NCBI GenBank assembly: GCA_012517195.1
Contig: JAAYVK010000074.1
Coordinates: 1 to 39,005 of the forward strand
Source: Synergistaceae bacterium
GTDB lineage: Bacteria; Synergistota; Synergistia; Synergistales; 79-D21
DNA length: 39,005 nucleotides
Reading direction: 5' to 3'
Each line of letters begins with the position of its first letter. The stretch's first letter is position 1. A program made the translations under genes and the position numbers. The notes under the pieces are model-generated. The model was given only the letters and a program-made list of their open reading frames with translations, had not been told where the DNA came from and made no database searches. Of the stretch, positions 8,724 through 17,013 are shown one piece after another.

Positions 8724-9622
8724 CTCCAAACCTCCTTTTCGAGCAAGTTTGTTTCCTCAAGCAGCTGAATGACCTCCTGCCGGTTCTTTGGGCCGAGTTC
8801 CGGAAGGGGCAAACGACAGGGACCTCCATAAAGGCCGATTGCGTCCAGTGCGGCCTTCAGCCCCGGAATGCCGTATCCTTTGGTAACAGCATGGTTCAGG
8901 CGAAGGACCCGATGCTGGATCTTTCGGGCTTCGTCGATCCTGCCCTCGAGGAAAAGGCTCATCAGGCGGCTGCAGGCTTCAGGCAGAAGGTTGGCCAAAG
9001 CCAGGGTCCCGCCCGTACACCCGACGGCCAGCCCGGGAAGGAAAAACCCACCTGAGCCGACAAATACCGAAAAGCCTTCCCGTGCTTCAAAACAGAGTCT
9101 CGAGATCTGGACGATATCACCGGACGTGTCCTTGATGCCGATGATCGCGGGGTGCGTGGAAATTTCCCGCACGTGCTCAGCGGTCAGGTTGAAACCCGTG
9201 TTTGCCGGCATATTGTAAAGGACAACCGGTACCGGGGAACCGTCGGCAAGTTTCCAGAAATACGTCCGCAAGGTTTCGACCGTGTTTTGTCCCTTGTAAT
9301 AATGAGGAGGGAGGGCCAGGACCGCATCCGCTCCCGCGTCCGAAGCAGCGCGGCAAAGTTCCAGCGTTTCTGAAAGGCTGGGACAGTGAACTCCCATGAC
9401 AACCGGAAGCTTTCCTTTTGTCCGGGATGTAACCCTTGCGGTCAGCTCAGCCCGTTCCGCAAAGGAAAGAGAGGGGAATTCCCCGTTGGATCCTCCGACC
9501 ACGAGCCCCTGCAGGGGGGAGGAAAGCCATTTTTCCAGGTTCCTGTCCAGGGCTTCCCAGGCGATGGCCCCATCGGGATAAAACGGCGTGGGAATCGGGG
9601 CGTAGATTCCTTTGAGTTCCAT
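8720..9622 (-). CDS. DapA/HOGA-family aldolase (dihydrodipicolinate synthase-like)
   Basis: A 300-residue TIM-barrel class I aldolase of the DapA/N-acetylneuraminate lyase family. The Schiff-base lysine is Lys164 in GIKDTSGD and the catalytic tyrosine is Tyr136 in YNMPANTG. The pyruvate-carboxylate loop reads GGSNGEFPSL, where true DapA usually has a GTTGE sequence. SNGEFP is what I recall from 4-hydroxy-2-oxoglutarate aldolases, so this may cleave or form a hydroxy-keto acid rather than make lysine precursors. ATG at 9622 is preceded by AAAGGAG with long (11-base) spacing. It is the first gene of a two-gene unit with the overlapping flavoprotein. The symbol is left empty because the substrate is not certain. 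Confidence 0.82.
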   Translation of the reverse strand: MELKGIYAPIPTPFYPDGAIAWEALDRNLEKWLSSPLQGLVVGGSNGEFPSLSFAERAELTARVTSRTKGKLPVVMGVHCPSLSETLELCRAASDAGADAVLALPPHYYKGQNTVETLRTYFWKLADGSPVPVVLYNMPANTGFNLTAEHVREISTHPAIIGIKDTSGDIVQISRLCFEAREGFSVFVGSGGFFLPGLAVGCTGGTLALANLLPEACSRLMSLFLEGRIDEARKIQHRVLRLNHAVTKGYGIPGLKAALDAIGLYGGPCRLPLPELGPKNRQEVIQLLEETNLLEKEVWR

Positions 9623-9692
9623 TTCTGTCGTCACTCCTTTCGTCCAAAAGGAGTCTATCACAAGAGGAAAGCACCGGTGAGGGCGGATTCCG

Positions 9693-9698
9693 TATAAT
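9693..9698 (+). promoter_or_regulatory. TATAAT -10 element before the DUF72-queD-folE2 operon
   Basis: A perfect TATAAT lies 33 bases before the DUF72 start codon in the divergent intergenic region. No good -35 is found at 16-18 bases upstream, so the promoter may be weak or activator-dependent. Confidence 0.42.
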
Positions 9699-9730
9699 AG
9701 GGATGGGGCTTCGCCCCGCCGGGAGGGAGA

Positions 9731-10708
9731 ATGGAGACCCTGAGAGTCGGTTTGTGTTCCTGGGCAGATTCCGGTCTGGTGAAGAGCGGATGGTATCCCG
9801 CCGAGGCGCGAAGCGCCGAAAGACGCCTTCGCTTCTACGCATCGAGATTCGATACCGTGGAAGTGGACAGCACCTACTATGCCATTCCCGAGGAAACCGC
9901 CGCCTGGAGATGGGCAGCGAGAACGCCGAGGGGCTTCCTCTTCAATGTCAAGGTCTTCGGCCTGTTTACCCTCCATGCCGTGGACCGGAAGCAAGTCCCT
10001 TCCTGGGCCCTGTCGGCGACCAAAAGCCATGACGGCCCGGACCGTCTTACCCTCCGCGACTTTCCGAAGAGTGTCCTCCTGGAAATCTGGGAAAGCTTCA
10101 GGCGAAGCATTGCTCCTCTTGATGCCACCGGGAAGATGGGATACCTTCTCTTTCAGTTTCCGCCGGGGATCGAGTTCTCGCGAGTCCTGGAAAAATACCT
10201 GCATCGGATCCGGGAGGTATCAGGGCCCCTGCGGATCGCAGTGGAGGCCCGAAACGGGAAGTGGATGGAGGGAAGCGCCGAGGACCGGTTCCTGGGGACA
10301 CTTCGGGAGCTGAACATGGCCTATGTCGCCGTGGATGAACCGTGCCTGGAATGGACCGTTCCCCCGAAATGGCCGATTACGGCCAGCTGGGGCAGCGTGG
10401 TCCGCTTCCACGGACGAAATGCCGCGGCGTGGGAGAAACGGGGGGCCGGCGTTTCCGAAAAATTCCGGTACCTCTACACGCCGGAGGAACTGCATCCCTG
10501 GAAGAACAGGATTCTTGAGACATCGGCCAGGGTGGATCGGCTTTTTGTGATGTTTAACAACTGCCATGGAGATTACGCGGTAAGGAATGCTTCCTGGATG
10601 AAAAAGGCGCTGGGGTTGTCGGTCCAGGATGCGGAGGGTGCCCAGGGGATGCTGGATTATGGGCCGGATGAAGAACAGAAGATCCCGGAAAAGGAGGAAC
10701 ATACATGA
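9731..10708 (+). CDS. DUF72 (YecE-like) protein
   Basis: A 325-residue member of the DUF72/YecE family, TIM-barrel proteins of unproven function. The N-terminus VGLCSWAD, the SRFDTVEVDSTYYAIP segment, the FLFNVKVF strand and the C-terminal VMFNNCHGDYAVRNA stretch are the family hallmarks. ATG at 9731 follows GGGAGGGAG. Its last codon overlaps the queD start as ATGA, so it is translated together with two pterin-pathway enzymes. That linkage is suggestive but does not establish a role in pterin or tRNA modification. Confidence 0.88.
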   Translation: METLRVGLCSWADSGLVKSGWYPAEARSAERRLRFYASRFDTVEVDSTYYAIPEETAAWRWAARTPRGFLFNVKVFGLFTLHAVDRKQVPSWALSATKSHDGPDRLTLRDFPKSVLLEIWESFRRSIAPLDATGKMGYLLFQFPPGIEFSRVLEKYLHRIREVSGPLRIAVEARNGKWMEGSAEDRFLGTLRELNMAYVAVDEPCLEWTVPPKWPITASWGSVVRFHGRNAAAWEKRGAGVSEKFRYLYTPEELHPWKNRILETSARVDRLFVMFNNCHGDYAVRNASWMKKALGLSVQDAEGAQGMLDYGPDEEQKIPEKEEHT

Positions 10709-11070
10709 AGATCAGGAGAACCTTTTCCTTTGACGCGGCCCACAGGCTGGATTCCTATCACGGCAAATGCGAAAGGCTTCACGGACACACTTACGCCTTT
10801 TCCCTGACGGTGGAGGGAAAGCCAGACGGAGAGGGAATGGTCATGGATTTCGTGGTACTGAAACGCCTGACGGAGGAGCAGGTCCTATCCAGGCTGGACC
10901 ATGCCTTCCTGAACGACCTGATTCCGCAGCCCACGGCAGAGAACATCGCGGTCTGGATCTGGAGAGCGGTGGAAGAAGGGATCCGGCAAAAGGGAGGCAG
11001 GCTTTGCGAGGTTGAAGTCTGGGAAACGAAGGATTCATCGGCGATCGTGACTTGGGAGGATCTAAGATGA
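10705..11070 (+). CDS. queD: 6-carboxytetrahydropterin synthase QueD / PTPS family
   Basis: Converts dihydroneopterin triphosphate to 6-carboxytetrahydropterin for queuosine, or acts as a PTPS-type enzyme in folate synthesis. The 121-residue protein keeps the zinc ligands His13 (FDAAHRL), His26 and His28 (LHGHTY), with Cys22 as the catalytic cysteine. The DHAFLND and PTAEN segments and the terminal glutamate region VEVWET are present. The Cys-x3-His-x-His spacing fits QueD. It lies between DUF72 and folE2 with overlapping start/stop codons on both sides, and folE2 makes its substrate. No queC or queE is nearby, so queuosine versus folate use cannot be settled here. Confidence 0.88.
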   Translation: MKIRRTFSFDAAHRLDSYHGKCERLHGHTYAFSLTVEGKPDGEGMVMDFVVLKRLTEEQVLSRLDHAFLNDLIPQPTAENIAVWIWRAVEEGIRQKGGRLCEVEVWETKDSSAIVTWEDLR

Positions 11071-11849
11071 GGGACGTCCAGGGCGAGCGGGACACCCGGA
11101 ACATTCCGATCGATCGGGTTGGCGTCAGCGGAGTTTCCTATCCGCTGGCCGTGATGGATCCAAGCGAGAACGTTCAGCATGTCACCGGGACCGTCAGGAT
11201 GTCGGTTTCCCTTCCGAAGGATTTTCGCGGGACCCACATGAGCCGGTTTATCGAAGTGCTTGAAAAATGCAGGGGAAAGATGACCCTTGGAAACCTCGAG
11301 GAAATCGTGGATGCCTTGAAAGAGCAACTTGCTGCCCCGGAAGCCGAGGTCGCGATTGCCTTTCCGTATTTCGTAAGGCGGGCGGCGCCGGTCAGCGGGG
11401 CGGAAAGTTATACCCGGATCGACGTTGAATTCTGGGCGATGAAGGCAAGCCGGTTCGATTTCGTCCTTAAAGTCGCGGTTCCGGTCCAGACCCTTTGCCC
11501 CTGCTCCAAAGAGATCTCGGAATTCGGAGCGCACAACCAGAGGGCGCGGGTCGAAATCGAAACCCGGATGAGACGGCTCGTCTGGATCGAGGACCTGGTA
11601 TCTGTGGCCGAGCAGTCGGCTTCCGCTCCCGTTTTGACGCTTCTGAAGCGGGAGGATGAGAAGGCCCTGACGGAAATGGCCTTTTTAAACCCCCGGTTCG
11701 TGGAAGACGTCGTCAGGGAAGTTTCCCTGAGACTCGACCGGGACGAACGGATCAAGTGGTACCGGGTTTCCGTGGTCAGCGATGAAAGCATTCACAACCA
11801 CCAGGCCTTCGCGAGCCTGGAACGTTTCGTGTCCTTTCCGGCACGGTGA
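11067..11849 (+). CDS. folE2: GTP cyclohydrolase IB (FolE2)
   Basis: Opens the pterin pathway by converting GTP to dihydroneopterin triphosphate, feeding folate or queuosine synthesis. The 260-residue protein has the FolE2/COG1469 pattern: RNIPIDRVGVSGV near the start, GTHMSRF, the VPVQTLCPCSKEIS motif with the catalytic cysteine at residue 144, and FGAHNQRA. FolE2 is the form that tolerates low zinc or uses other metals. ATG at 11067 is chosen because GGGAGGA precedes it and the codon overlaps the queD stop as ATGA. An upstream in-frame start would extend it into queD by five residues. Confidence 0.95.
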   Translation: MRDVQGERDTRNIPIDRVGVSGVSYPLAVMDPSENVQHVTGTVRMSVSLPKDFRGTHMSRFIEVLEKCRGKMTLGNLEEIVDALKEQLAAPEAEVAIAFPYFVRRAAPVSGAESYTRIDVEFWAMKASRFDFVLKVAVPVQTLCPCSKEISEFGAHNQRARVEIETRMRRLVWIEDLVSVAEQSASAPVLTLLKREDEKALTEMAFLNPRFVEDVVREVSLRLDRDERIKWYRVSVVSDESIHNHQAFASLERFVSFPAR

Positions 11850-11864
11850 GAGGAGGACGGGGAC

Positions 11865-12842
11865 ATGAAAGTCCTTTTCGCGGGAAGCTCTTTCGATCGG
11901 ATCAAGGAGAGTTTTATCTCACTCTTCAGCGGCCTTGATATCCGGATCGCCAGGGACGAGGAAATCAACGAGGCGCTTCCCTGGGCGGAGGTCCTGGTTA
12001 CACCCCCCAGAGCGATAGACGAAAGCTTTCTGAAGCGGGCGGTTTCCCTCAGGCTGATCCAGCAATGGGGGACGGGAATCGAAGGGGTCGATCTAGGTGC
12101 CTGTTCGGCGCTCGGGATCACGGTCTGCAACGTTCCTTCGCGAGGAACGGGAAATGCGGAAAGCGTCGCGGAGATAGCCCTGATGCTGATGCTTTTGCTG
12201 GCAAGGAGGTTTTCGAGAGCCCAGGAAAACCTTTTGAAGATCGGACGGGTCCATGCCCCGAAAGGAATCACGCTATGGAAGCGAAGGGCTTGCCTGGTCG
12301 GACTCGGGGACCTGGGGCACTGCATCGCGGAAAGGCTTCTCTGTCTCGGGATGGAGGTCGTCGGCGTGAACCGGACCGTTCGTCCCGAATTTCAGGACTG
12401 GGGGCTCCGTTCTGTCCATCCTCTCGATGAACTCGAGAAGGCGGTGGTTGGCTGTGACTTTCTCCTTCTTGCTCTTCCCCTCAACAAGGATACAGCTGGG
12501 ATCGTGGACCGGAAGATCCTCCGGGCCCTCGGACCGAAGGGCTACCTCGTGAACGTCGCCCGCGGCGGACTCGTTGTGAGAGAAGACCTGGAAGCCGCCC
12601 TGGATGCCGGGGAAATCGCCGGGGCAGGGCTCGACGTTTTCTGGGTGGAACCTCCGGATCCAAACGATCCTCTCCTCAGGCGCGCCAATGTGGTGGCAAC
12701 ACCGCACATCGGGGGCGTAACCGACGAAGCCCTGAACGGCGTTGCAAGCTTTATCCGGAACAATCTTGAACGCTTTGCCCGGGGAGAGGCACCCCTTTCG
12801 CAGGTCTTTCTTCCCGCGGGGCGGGCAGAAACGAGGCCGTGA
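11865..12842 (+). CDS. D-isomer-specific 2-hydroxyacid dehydrogenase
   Basis: NAD(P)-dependent 2-hydroxyacid dehydrogenase, 325 residues. The nucleotide-binding glycine motif GLGDLG lies near residue 145, and the catalytic triad is complete: Arg233 in NVARGGLV, Glu262 in WVEPPDP and His281 in TPHIGG. The substrate-side WGTGIEGVDL segment is typical of the phosphoglycerate/glyoxylate reductase branch. No serine biosynthesis gene is adjacent and no ACT domain is present, so it is not a full-length SerA. The exact substrate (glyoxylate, hydroxypyruvate or another keto acid) is unknown. It follows folE2 by 15 bases and overlaps the next gene. Confidence 0.88.
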   Translation: MKVLFAGSSFDRIKESFISLFSGLDIRIARDEEINEALPWAEVLVTPPRAIDESFLKRAVSLRLIQQWGTGIEGVDLGACSALGITVCNVPSRGTGNAESVAEIALMLMLLLARRFSRAQENLLKIGRVHAPKGITLWKRRACLVGLGDLGHCIAERLLCLGMEVVGVNRTVRPEFQDWGLRSVHPLDELEKAVVGCDFLLLALPLNKDTAGIVDRKILRALGPKGYLVNVARGGLVVREDLEAALDAGEIAGAGLDVFWVEPPDPNDPLLRRANVVATPHIGGVTDEALNGVASFIRNNLERFARGEAPLSQVFLPAGRAETRP

Positions 12843-14041
12843 TGGTCCGCAGGCCGGCGATCCTGAGCGGTAAAGGCCTCGAAAAGATTCCCGGCCGTCA
12901 TCCCTGGCTGTTCCGGGGAGATTTCGCCAGGCTTCCGATGGAGGAAGAGAACGGGGCCCTGATTCCGATCGCAGGGGAAAGGGGCGCGGTGGTCGGCTGG
13001 GGGCTGTTCAGCCCAGGTTCTTCGTTGTGCGTCAGGCTCCTTTCCTGGAAAGCCGAAAAACCGGACCTGGAACAACTGTTCGAAAAGCGGATCCGCGAAG
13101 CGGAAAACCGACGGAGGCCCTTCCTGGAAGGAAACGAGGATGCCTACCGGCTGGTTCACGGGGAAGCGGACGGGCTGCCTGGACTGGTTGTCGACCGGTA
13201 TGGTCCGGTTCTTGTTCTGCAAACCCTGTGTGCGGGGATGTACCGCTCCCTGGAAATCCTTGTGAAAATCCTGGCCGCCTTTCCGGGAGTCGAAGCGCTG
13301 GTCCTGCGTAACGAGGCCAAATACCTCGCCAGCGAGGGGATCCCCAGGGAAAAGAAGCTGATATACGGAAAGCTGCCAAAACAAATCCCCTTCGCGGTTC
13401 AAACGGGGGAAATCAGGAGCCTGGTTGATCCCTTCAAAGGCCAGAAAACAGGGCTATACCTGGATGTCCGCCAGGCCCCAAGGCTGATCAGGTCCCTATG
13501 TCCCGGGGCGCGGGTCCTGGATGCATTTTCCTATACCTGCAACTTTACCCTTCACGCTCTTCGCTGGGGTGCAGCCGAAGTCCTGGCCCTGGACCAGTCC
13601 GGGGAAGCTCTGGCGATTGCAAAGGAAAACCTTGCTTTGAACGGTCTTTTAACCGGCGGGAAGTTTGCCCTGGAGGAGTGTAATGTCTTTGACCGCCTGA
13701 AAGAGCTGGATGAGCAAAAACGAATCTTTGACCTCCTCATCATGGATCCGCCTCCGTTTGCTCCATCGAGAAAACAGTTGGAAGGAGCCAGGAGAGGGTA
13801 CAAGGAACTGGCGGTTCGCTCGTTGAAAATGACTGCGCCGGGCGGTTCGCTGCTGTTTTTTTCCTGCAGCCAGGCGTTCGGAAGGGATGTTCTTCTGGAA
13901 ACTCTTTCAGCGGCAGCCAGGGACGTGAAAAGGGAATGCCGAATCACGGCGGAATTCCATCAGCCTGCGGACCATCCCGTCAGCCTGAATTTCCCGGAAA
14001 GTGATTACCTGAAGGGCTTTCTTCTGGAGGTGCAGCCATGA
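12842..14041 (+). CDS. rlmI: Class I SAM-dependent rRNA methyltransferase (RlmI-like)
   Basis: Probable 23S rRNA cytosine-5 methyltransferase of the RlmI/YccW type, 399 residues. An N-terminal PUA-like RNA-binding domain (about 1-75) is followed by the family signature RLVHGEADGLPGLVVDRYG and then GQKTGLYLDVR. The Rossmann methyltransferase domain contains VLDAFSYTCNF (SAM binding) and IMDPPPFAPS (catalytic DPPP loop). The start can be GTG at 12839 or ATG at 12842; both overlap the upstream stop codon, and ATG is taken here. The stop overlaps the next start as ATGA. The target position in rRNA is inferred from family only. Confidence 0.87.
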   Translation: MVRRPAILSGKGLEKIPGRHPWLFRGDFARLPMEEENGALIPIAGERGAVVGWGLFSPGSSLCVRLLSWKAEKPDLEQLFEKRIREAENRRRPFLEGNEDAYRLVHGEADGLPGLVVDRYGPVLVLQTLCAGMYRSLEILVKILAAFPGVEALVLRNEAKYLASEGIPREKKLIYGKLPKQIPFAVQTGEIRSLVDPFKGQKTGLYLDVRQAPRLIRSLCPGARVLDAFSYTCNFTLHALRWGAAEVLALDQSGEALAIAKENLALNGLLTGGKFALEECNVFDRLKELDEQKRIFDLLIMDPPPFAPSRKQLEGARRGYKELAVRSLKMTAPGGSLLFFSCSQAFGRDVLLETLSAAARDVKRECRITAEFHQPADHPVSLNFPESDYLKGFLLEVQP

Positions 14042-14676
14042 GGCTGGGAATCAAGGCGGTGCTTTTCGATTTTGACATGACGCTGATCGACAGCAGCCAT
14101 GCGATTACCCGCTGTATGAACGGGATGGCGGAAGAACTGGACCTCCCGAGGGTGACGCGAAAGCAGGTTCTCTCCACGATCGGGCTTCCGATCGAGGCAG
14201 CCTGGCGGTCGCTTTGGGGCGATTTCCGGCCGGAATGGCTGGAGCATTACCGAAATCACTACAGCGCCATGGAGAGGAGTGAATTGAAAGCGCTCCCTGG
14301 CGCGGTTCCTCTGCTTGAGAAGCTGGGGCACCTGGGAATCAGGAGAGGAGTCGTGACGAACCGCCGGTTTGCCCGTGTTTCGGTCGAAGCGGTTGGACTG
14401 GCTTCCTATTTCGAAGCGATCGTCGGGCTCGAATCGGTGGAAAGGCCCAAACCGTTTCCCGATTCGCTGGAACTCGGGCTGAAACTTCTGAACGTTGATC
14501 GGGAAGATGCGGTCTTTGTCGGAGATACGGATATCGATGTCAGGACTGGGCTCGCAGCGGGCGTGAGGGTCGTGGGGATTGCTTCGGGCAACCATGCCCT
14601 GCGGGAACTCTCCGACGCAGGAGCCTGGAAAACGGTTCCTGACCTTGAGGCTCTCGGCAGGCTGTTGGGAGTCTGA
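14038..14676 (+). CDS. HAD-family phosphatase (phosphoglycolate phosphatase-like)
   Basis: A 212-residue haloacid dehalogenase superfamily hydrolase. Motif I is LFDFDMTLID, with nucleophile Asp11 and general acid Asp13; motif II is VVTNRR; motif III includes the lysine in VERPKPFPD; motif IV is VFVGDTDID. A helical cap of about 65 residues after motif I places it in the Gph/PGMB subfamily. Met replaces the usual Gly after the second aspartate (DFDMT for DFDGT), which is seen in some relatives. Substrate unknown; 2-phosphoglycolate is a guess from family. It is translationally coupled to rlmI and closes the operon that begins with DUF72. Confidence 0.85.
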   Translation: MRLGIKAVLFDFDMTLIDSSHAITRCMNGMAEELDLPRVTRKQVLSTIGLPIEAAWRSLWGDFRPEWLEHYRNHYSAMERSELKALPGAVPLLEKLGHLGIRRGVVTNRRFARVSVEAVGLASYFEAIVGLESVERPKPFPDSLELGLKLLNVDREDAVFVGDTDIDVRTGLAAGVRVVGIASGNHALRELSDAGAWKTVPDLEALGRLLGV

Positions 14677-14719
14677 GACCTGCCTGTGACGATAGGAATG
14701 GGGCCTTCATGTCAGACAA

Positions 14720-14735
14720 ACACCATATATTGTGT
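14720..14735. promoter_or_regulatory. NrdR box upstream of nrdJ
   Basis: ACACCATATATTGTGT is a 16-bp near-perfect palindrome with one mismatched pair; flanking AA/TT extends the symmetry to 20 bp. It matches the NrdR-box consensus acaCwAtATaTwGtgt at all but one position. NrdR is the ATP/dATP-sensing repressor of ribonucleotide reductase genes, and nrdJ is the next gene. Only one box is visible; tandem boxes are more usual. Confidence 0.8.
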
Positions 14736-14743
14736 TTCTGGTC

Positions 14744-14772
14744 TTGTAGAAGGGGGCATTCCGGGAGATAAT
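14744..14772 (+). promoter_or_regulatory. Candidate nrdJ promoter
   Basis: TTGTAG (14744-14749) and GATAAT (14767-14772) are 17 bases apart, placing a transcription start near 14779 and the GAGGAGG ribosome binding site soon after. The NrdR box lies directly upstream of the -35. Confidence 0.45.
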
Positions 14773-14806
14773 GAGGTGGATGATGATTCCATGAGGAGGC
14801 CTCGCC

Positions 14807-16990
14807 ATGAAAAAGAAAACGACCAAGCCGGTTTTCTCCCCAAACGCGGTCAAAGTCCTGGAAAAACGGTACCTGCGCAAGGATGATGCAGGAAATATCC
14901 TAGAAAGCCCGGAGGAAATGCTGTGGCGGGTTGCGTCGTCGGTCGCGGCGGCCGAAAAAAACTGGAACCAGGATCCGGAAATGCGTGCCGTTGAATTTTA
15001 CGAGATCATGGCCTGCCTGCGGTTTCTCCCGAACTCGCCGACGCTGATGAATGCAGGCTCCCAGCTGGGGCAGCTTTCAGCCTGTTTCGTCCTGCCGGTA
15101 GGAGACAGCATGGAGGAAATCTTTGACGCGCTGAAGGCGACAGCACTGGTTCACAAGAGCGGGGGCGGTACCGGATTCAACTTCTCGCGCATCCGACCGG
15201 CGGGAGATCGCGTCCGTTCGACCTCCGGAATTGCATCGGGACCGATTTCCTTCATGGAACTGTTCAATGAGGCAACGGAAGTCGTAAAACAGGGCGGGAT
15301 GCGGAGGGGGGCGAATATGGGAATCCTGGAAGTCTCCCATCCGGACATCTTCGATTTCATTCGGGCGAAGACCACCCGTGGAAGGCTTTCAAACTTCAAC
15401 CTTTCGGTCGGGGTGACCGATTCCTTCATGCAGGCTGTCAAGGAGGAGGCCGATTGGGAACTCCGAAACCCCCGAACTGGAGAAGTGGTTTCCAGGGTCA
15501 AGGCCACCGAGCTTTTCGATCTGCTCGTCCAATCTGCCTGGGCGACAGGTGATCCCGGGCTGGTTTTCCTGGACCGGATCAACGAAAACAATCCGACCCC
15601 GCAGATCGGCCGGATCGATTCGACAAACCCCTGCGGAGAACAGCCGCTGCTTCCCTACGAAAGCTGCAACCTGGGATCGCTCAACCTGGTCCGGTTTTTA
15701 GACGGGCGGGGAGAGTTCGACTGGGAGGCCCTCGGGAAGGGCGTCGAGACAGCGGTTCGTTTCCTGGACGATGTCATCGAGATGAATCATTATCCGCTAC
15801 CGGCGATCGGAGAGATGACGCGGAAGAATCGGAAAATCGGCCTGGGGATCATGGGATGGGCGGAAGTCCTCTTTGAAAAGGGAATCGCTTACGGAAGCAG
15901 GGAATCCCTGGAACTTGCCGAGCAGGTCATGTCATTCATCCAGTCGAGGGGGCATTCCGCGAGCGAGGATCTTGCCGAAGAAAGAGGCTGTTTTGCCAAT
16001 TGGGAGGGCAGCCTCTGGGAGAAAAAGGGAAGAAAAATGAGAAACGCCACGGTGACGACCATCGCTCCGACGGGGACTCTTTCCATCCTGGCTGACTGTT
16101 CCAGCGGCATCGAACCCGTTTTTGCCCTTGCCTACCAGCGGAAGACATTCGAAACCGAAACCCTGAACGTTGTTAACGGCATTCTTCTCAGGAAACTTGA
16201 GGAGGCAGGACTGATGCGCCGGGGGCTGGTCGAAGCGATCGGCGAGTCCGGATCGCTAGAAAAACTGGACCTTCCGGAAGACTTCAAGAGGGTCTTTCGG
16301 ACCGCTCACGAGATCCCGTTTGAAGATCATGTCCGAATGCAGGCCGCTTTCCAGAAGTACACTGACAACGCGGTCAGCAAAACGATCAATTTTCCGAACA
16401 AGGCAGGGCTGGAGGAAATCCGGAAGGCGTTCTGGCTCGCTTATGAATCCGCCTGCAAGGGGATTACCGTCTATCGGGACCGGTGCAAGGAAACCCAGGT
16501 TCTCTATGCCGGTCTTCAGGACAAAGAGGAACCTGTCGGAAGCCAGGGTAAAAGCGTTCCGAGACGCAGGCCCGCCATGCTCAGGGGAACGACGGTCAAG
16601 ATTCCGACCGCATTCGGGAATCTCTATTTGACGGTAAACGAGATGGATTCCAAGCCTTTTGAGGTGTTCGCGACGCTGGGAAAATCCGGGAAAGATACGC
16701 AGGCCCATACGGAGGCCCTGGGACGCCTGATCTCGCTTGCCCTTCGAAGCGGGGTCCCGGTAGAAGAAGTCGTCAGCCAGCTGAAAGGAATCGGCGGCAG
16801 CCAGCCGGTCTGGGAGGAGGATGGGATCATCTTGAGCCTGCCGGATGCGATCGCACGCGGCCTGGAAAAGGCTGGGGGGTTCAAAGTTGAGGAAGCAACC
16901 GCCGAAATGTGCCCTTCCTGCGGTTCTGCCTTAATCCATAGCGAAGGCTGTACGCGATGCAGGAGTTGCGATTTTTCTAAATGCGATTAA
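14807..16990 (+). CDS. nrdJ: Adenosylcobalamin-dependent ribonucleotide reductase (class II)
   Basis: Reduces ribonucleotides to deoxyribonucleotides using a B12-generated thiyl radical, so it works with or without oxygen. At 727 residues it has the class II architecture: RFLPNSPTLMNAG near residue 75, HKSGGGTGFNFSRIRP (dimanganese-free substrate loop), and the catalytic Asn274-Pro-Cys276-Gly-Glu278 loop in the barrel. RNATVTTIAPTGTLS and KGITVYRDRCKE follow. The C-terminal tail holds a zinc-ribbon-like cysteine set (CPSCG ... CTRCRSC ... CD) that supplies reducing equivalents. ATG at 14807 follows GAGGAGG. It is probably controlled by NrdR through the box upstream, and it implies cobalamin supply. 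Confidence 0.97.
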   Translation: MKKKTTKPVFSPNAVKVLEKRYLRKDDAGNILESPEEMLWRVASSVAAAEKNWNQDPEMRAVEFYEIMACLRFLPNSPTLMNAGSQLGQLSACFVLPVGDSMEEIFDALKATALVHKSGGGTGFNFSRIRPAGDRVRSTSGIASGPISFMELFNEATEVVKQGGMRRGANMGILEVSHPDIFDFIRAKTTRGRLSNFNLSVGVTDSFMQAVKEEADWELRNPRTGEVVSRVKATELFDLLVQSAWATGDPGLVFLDRINENNPTPQIGRIDSTNPCGEQPLLPYESCNLGSLNLVRFLDGRGEFDWEALGKGVETAVRFLDDVIEMNHYPLPAIGEMTRKNRKIGLGIMGWAEVLFEKGIAYGSRESLELAEQVMSFIQSRGHSASEDLAEERGCFANWEGSLWEKKGRKMRNATVTTIAPTGTLSILADCSSGIEPVFALAYQRKTFETETLNVVNGILLRKLEEAGLMRRGLVEAIGESGSLEKLDLPEDFKRVFRTAHEIPFEDHVRMQAAFQKYTDNAVSKTINFPNKAGLEEIRKAFWLAYESACKGITVYRDRCKETQVLYAGLQDKEEPVGSQGKSVPRRRPAMLRGTTVKIPTAFGNLYLTVNEMDSKPFEVFATLGKSGKDTQAHTEALGRLISLALRSGVPVEEVVSQLKGIGGSQPVWEEDGIILSLPDAIARGLEKAGGFKVEEATAEMCPSCGSALIHSEGCTRCRSCDFSKCD

Positions 16991-17013
16991 AGTTAACGTT
17001 GGAGGATGACCGC

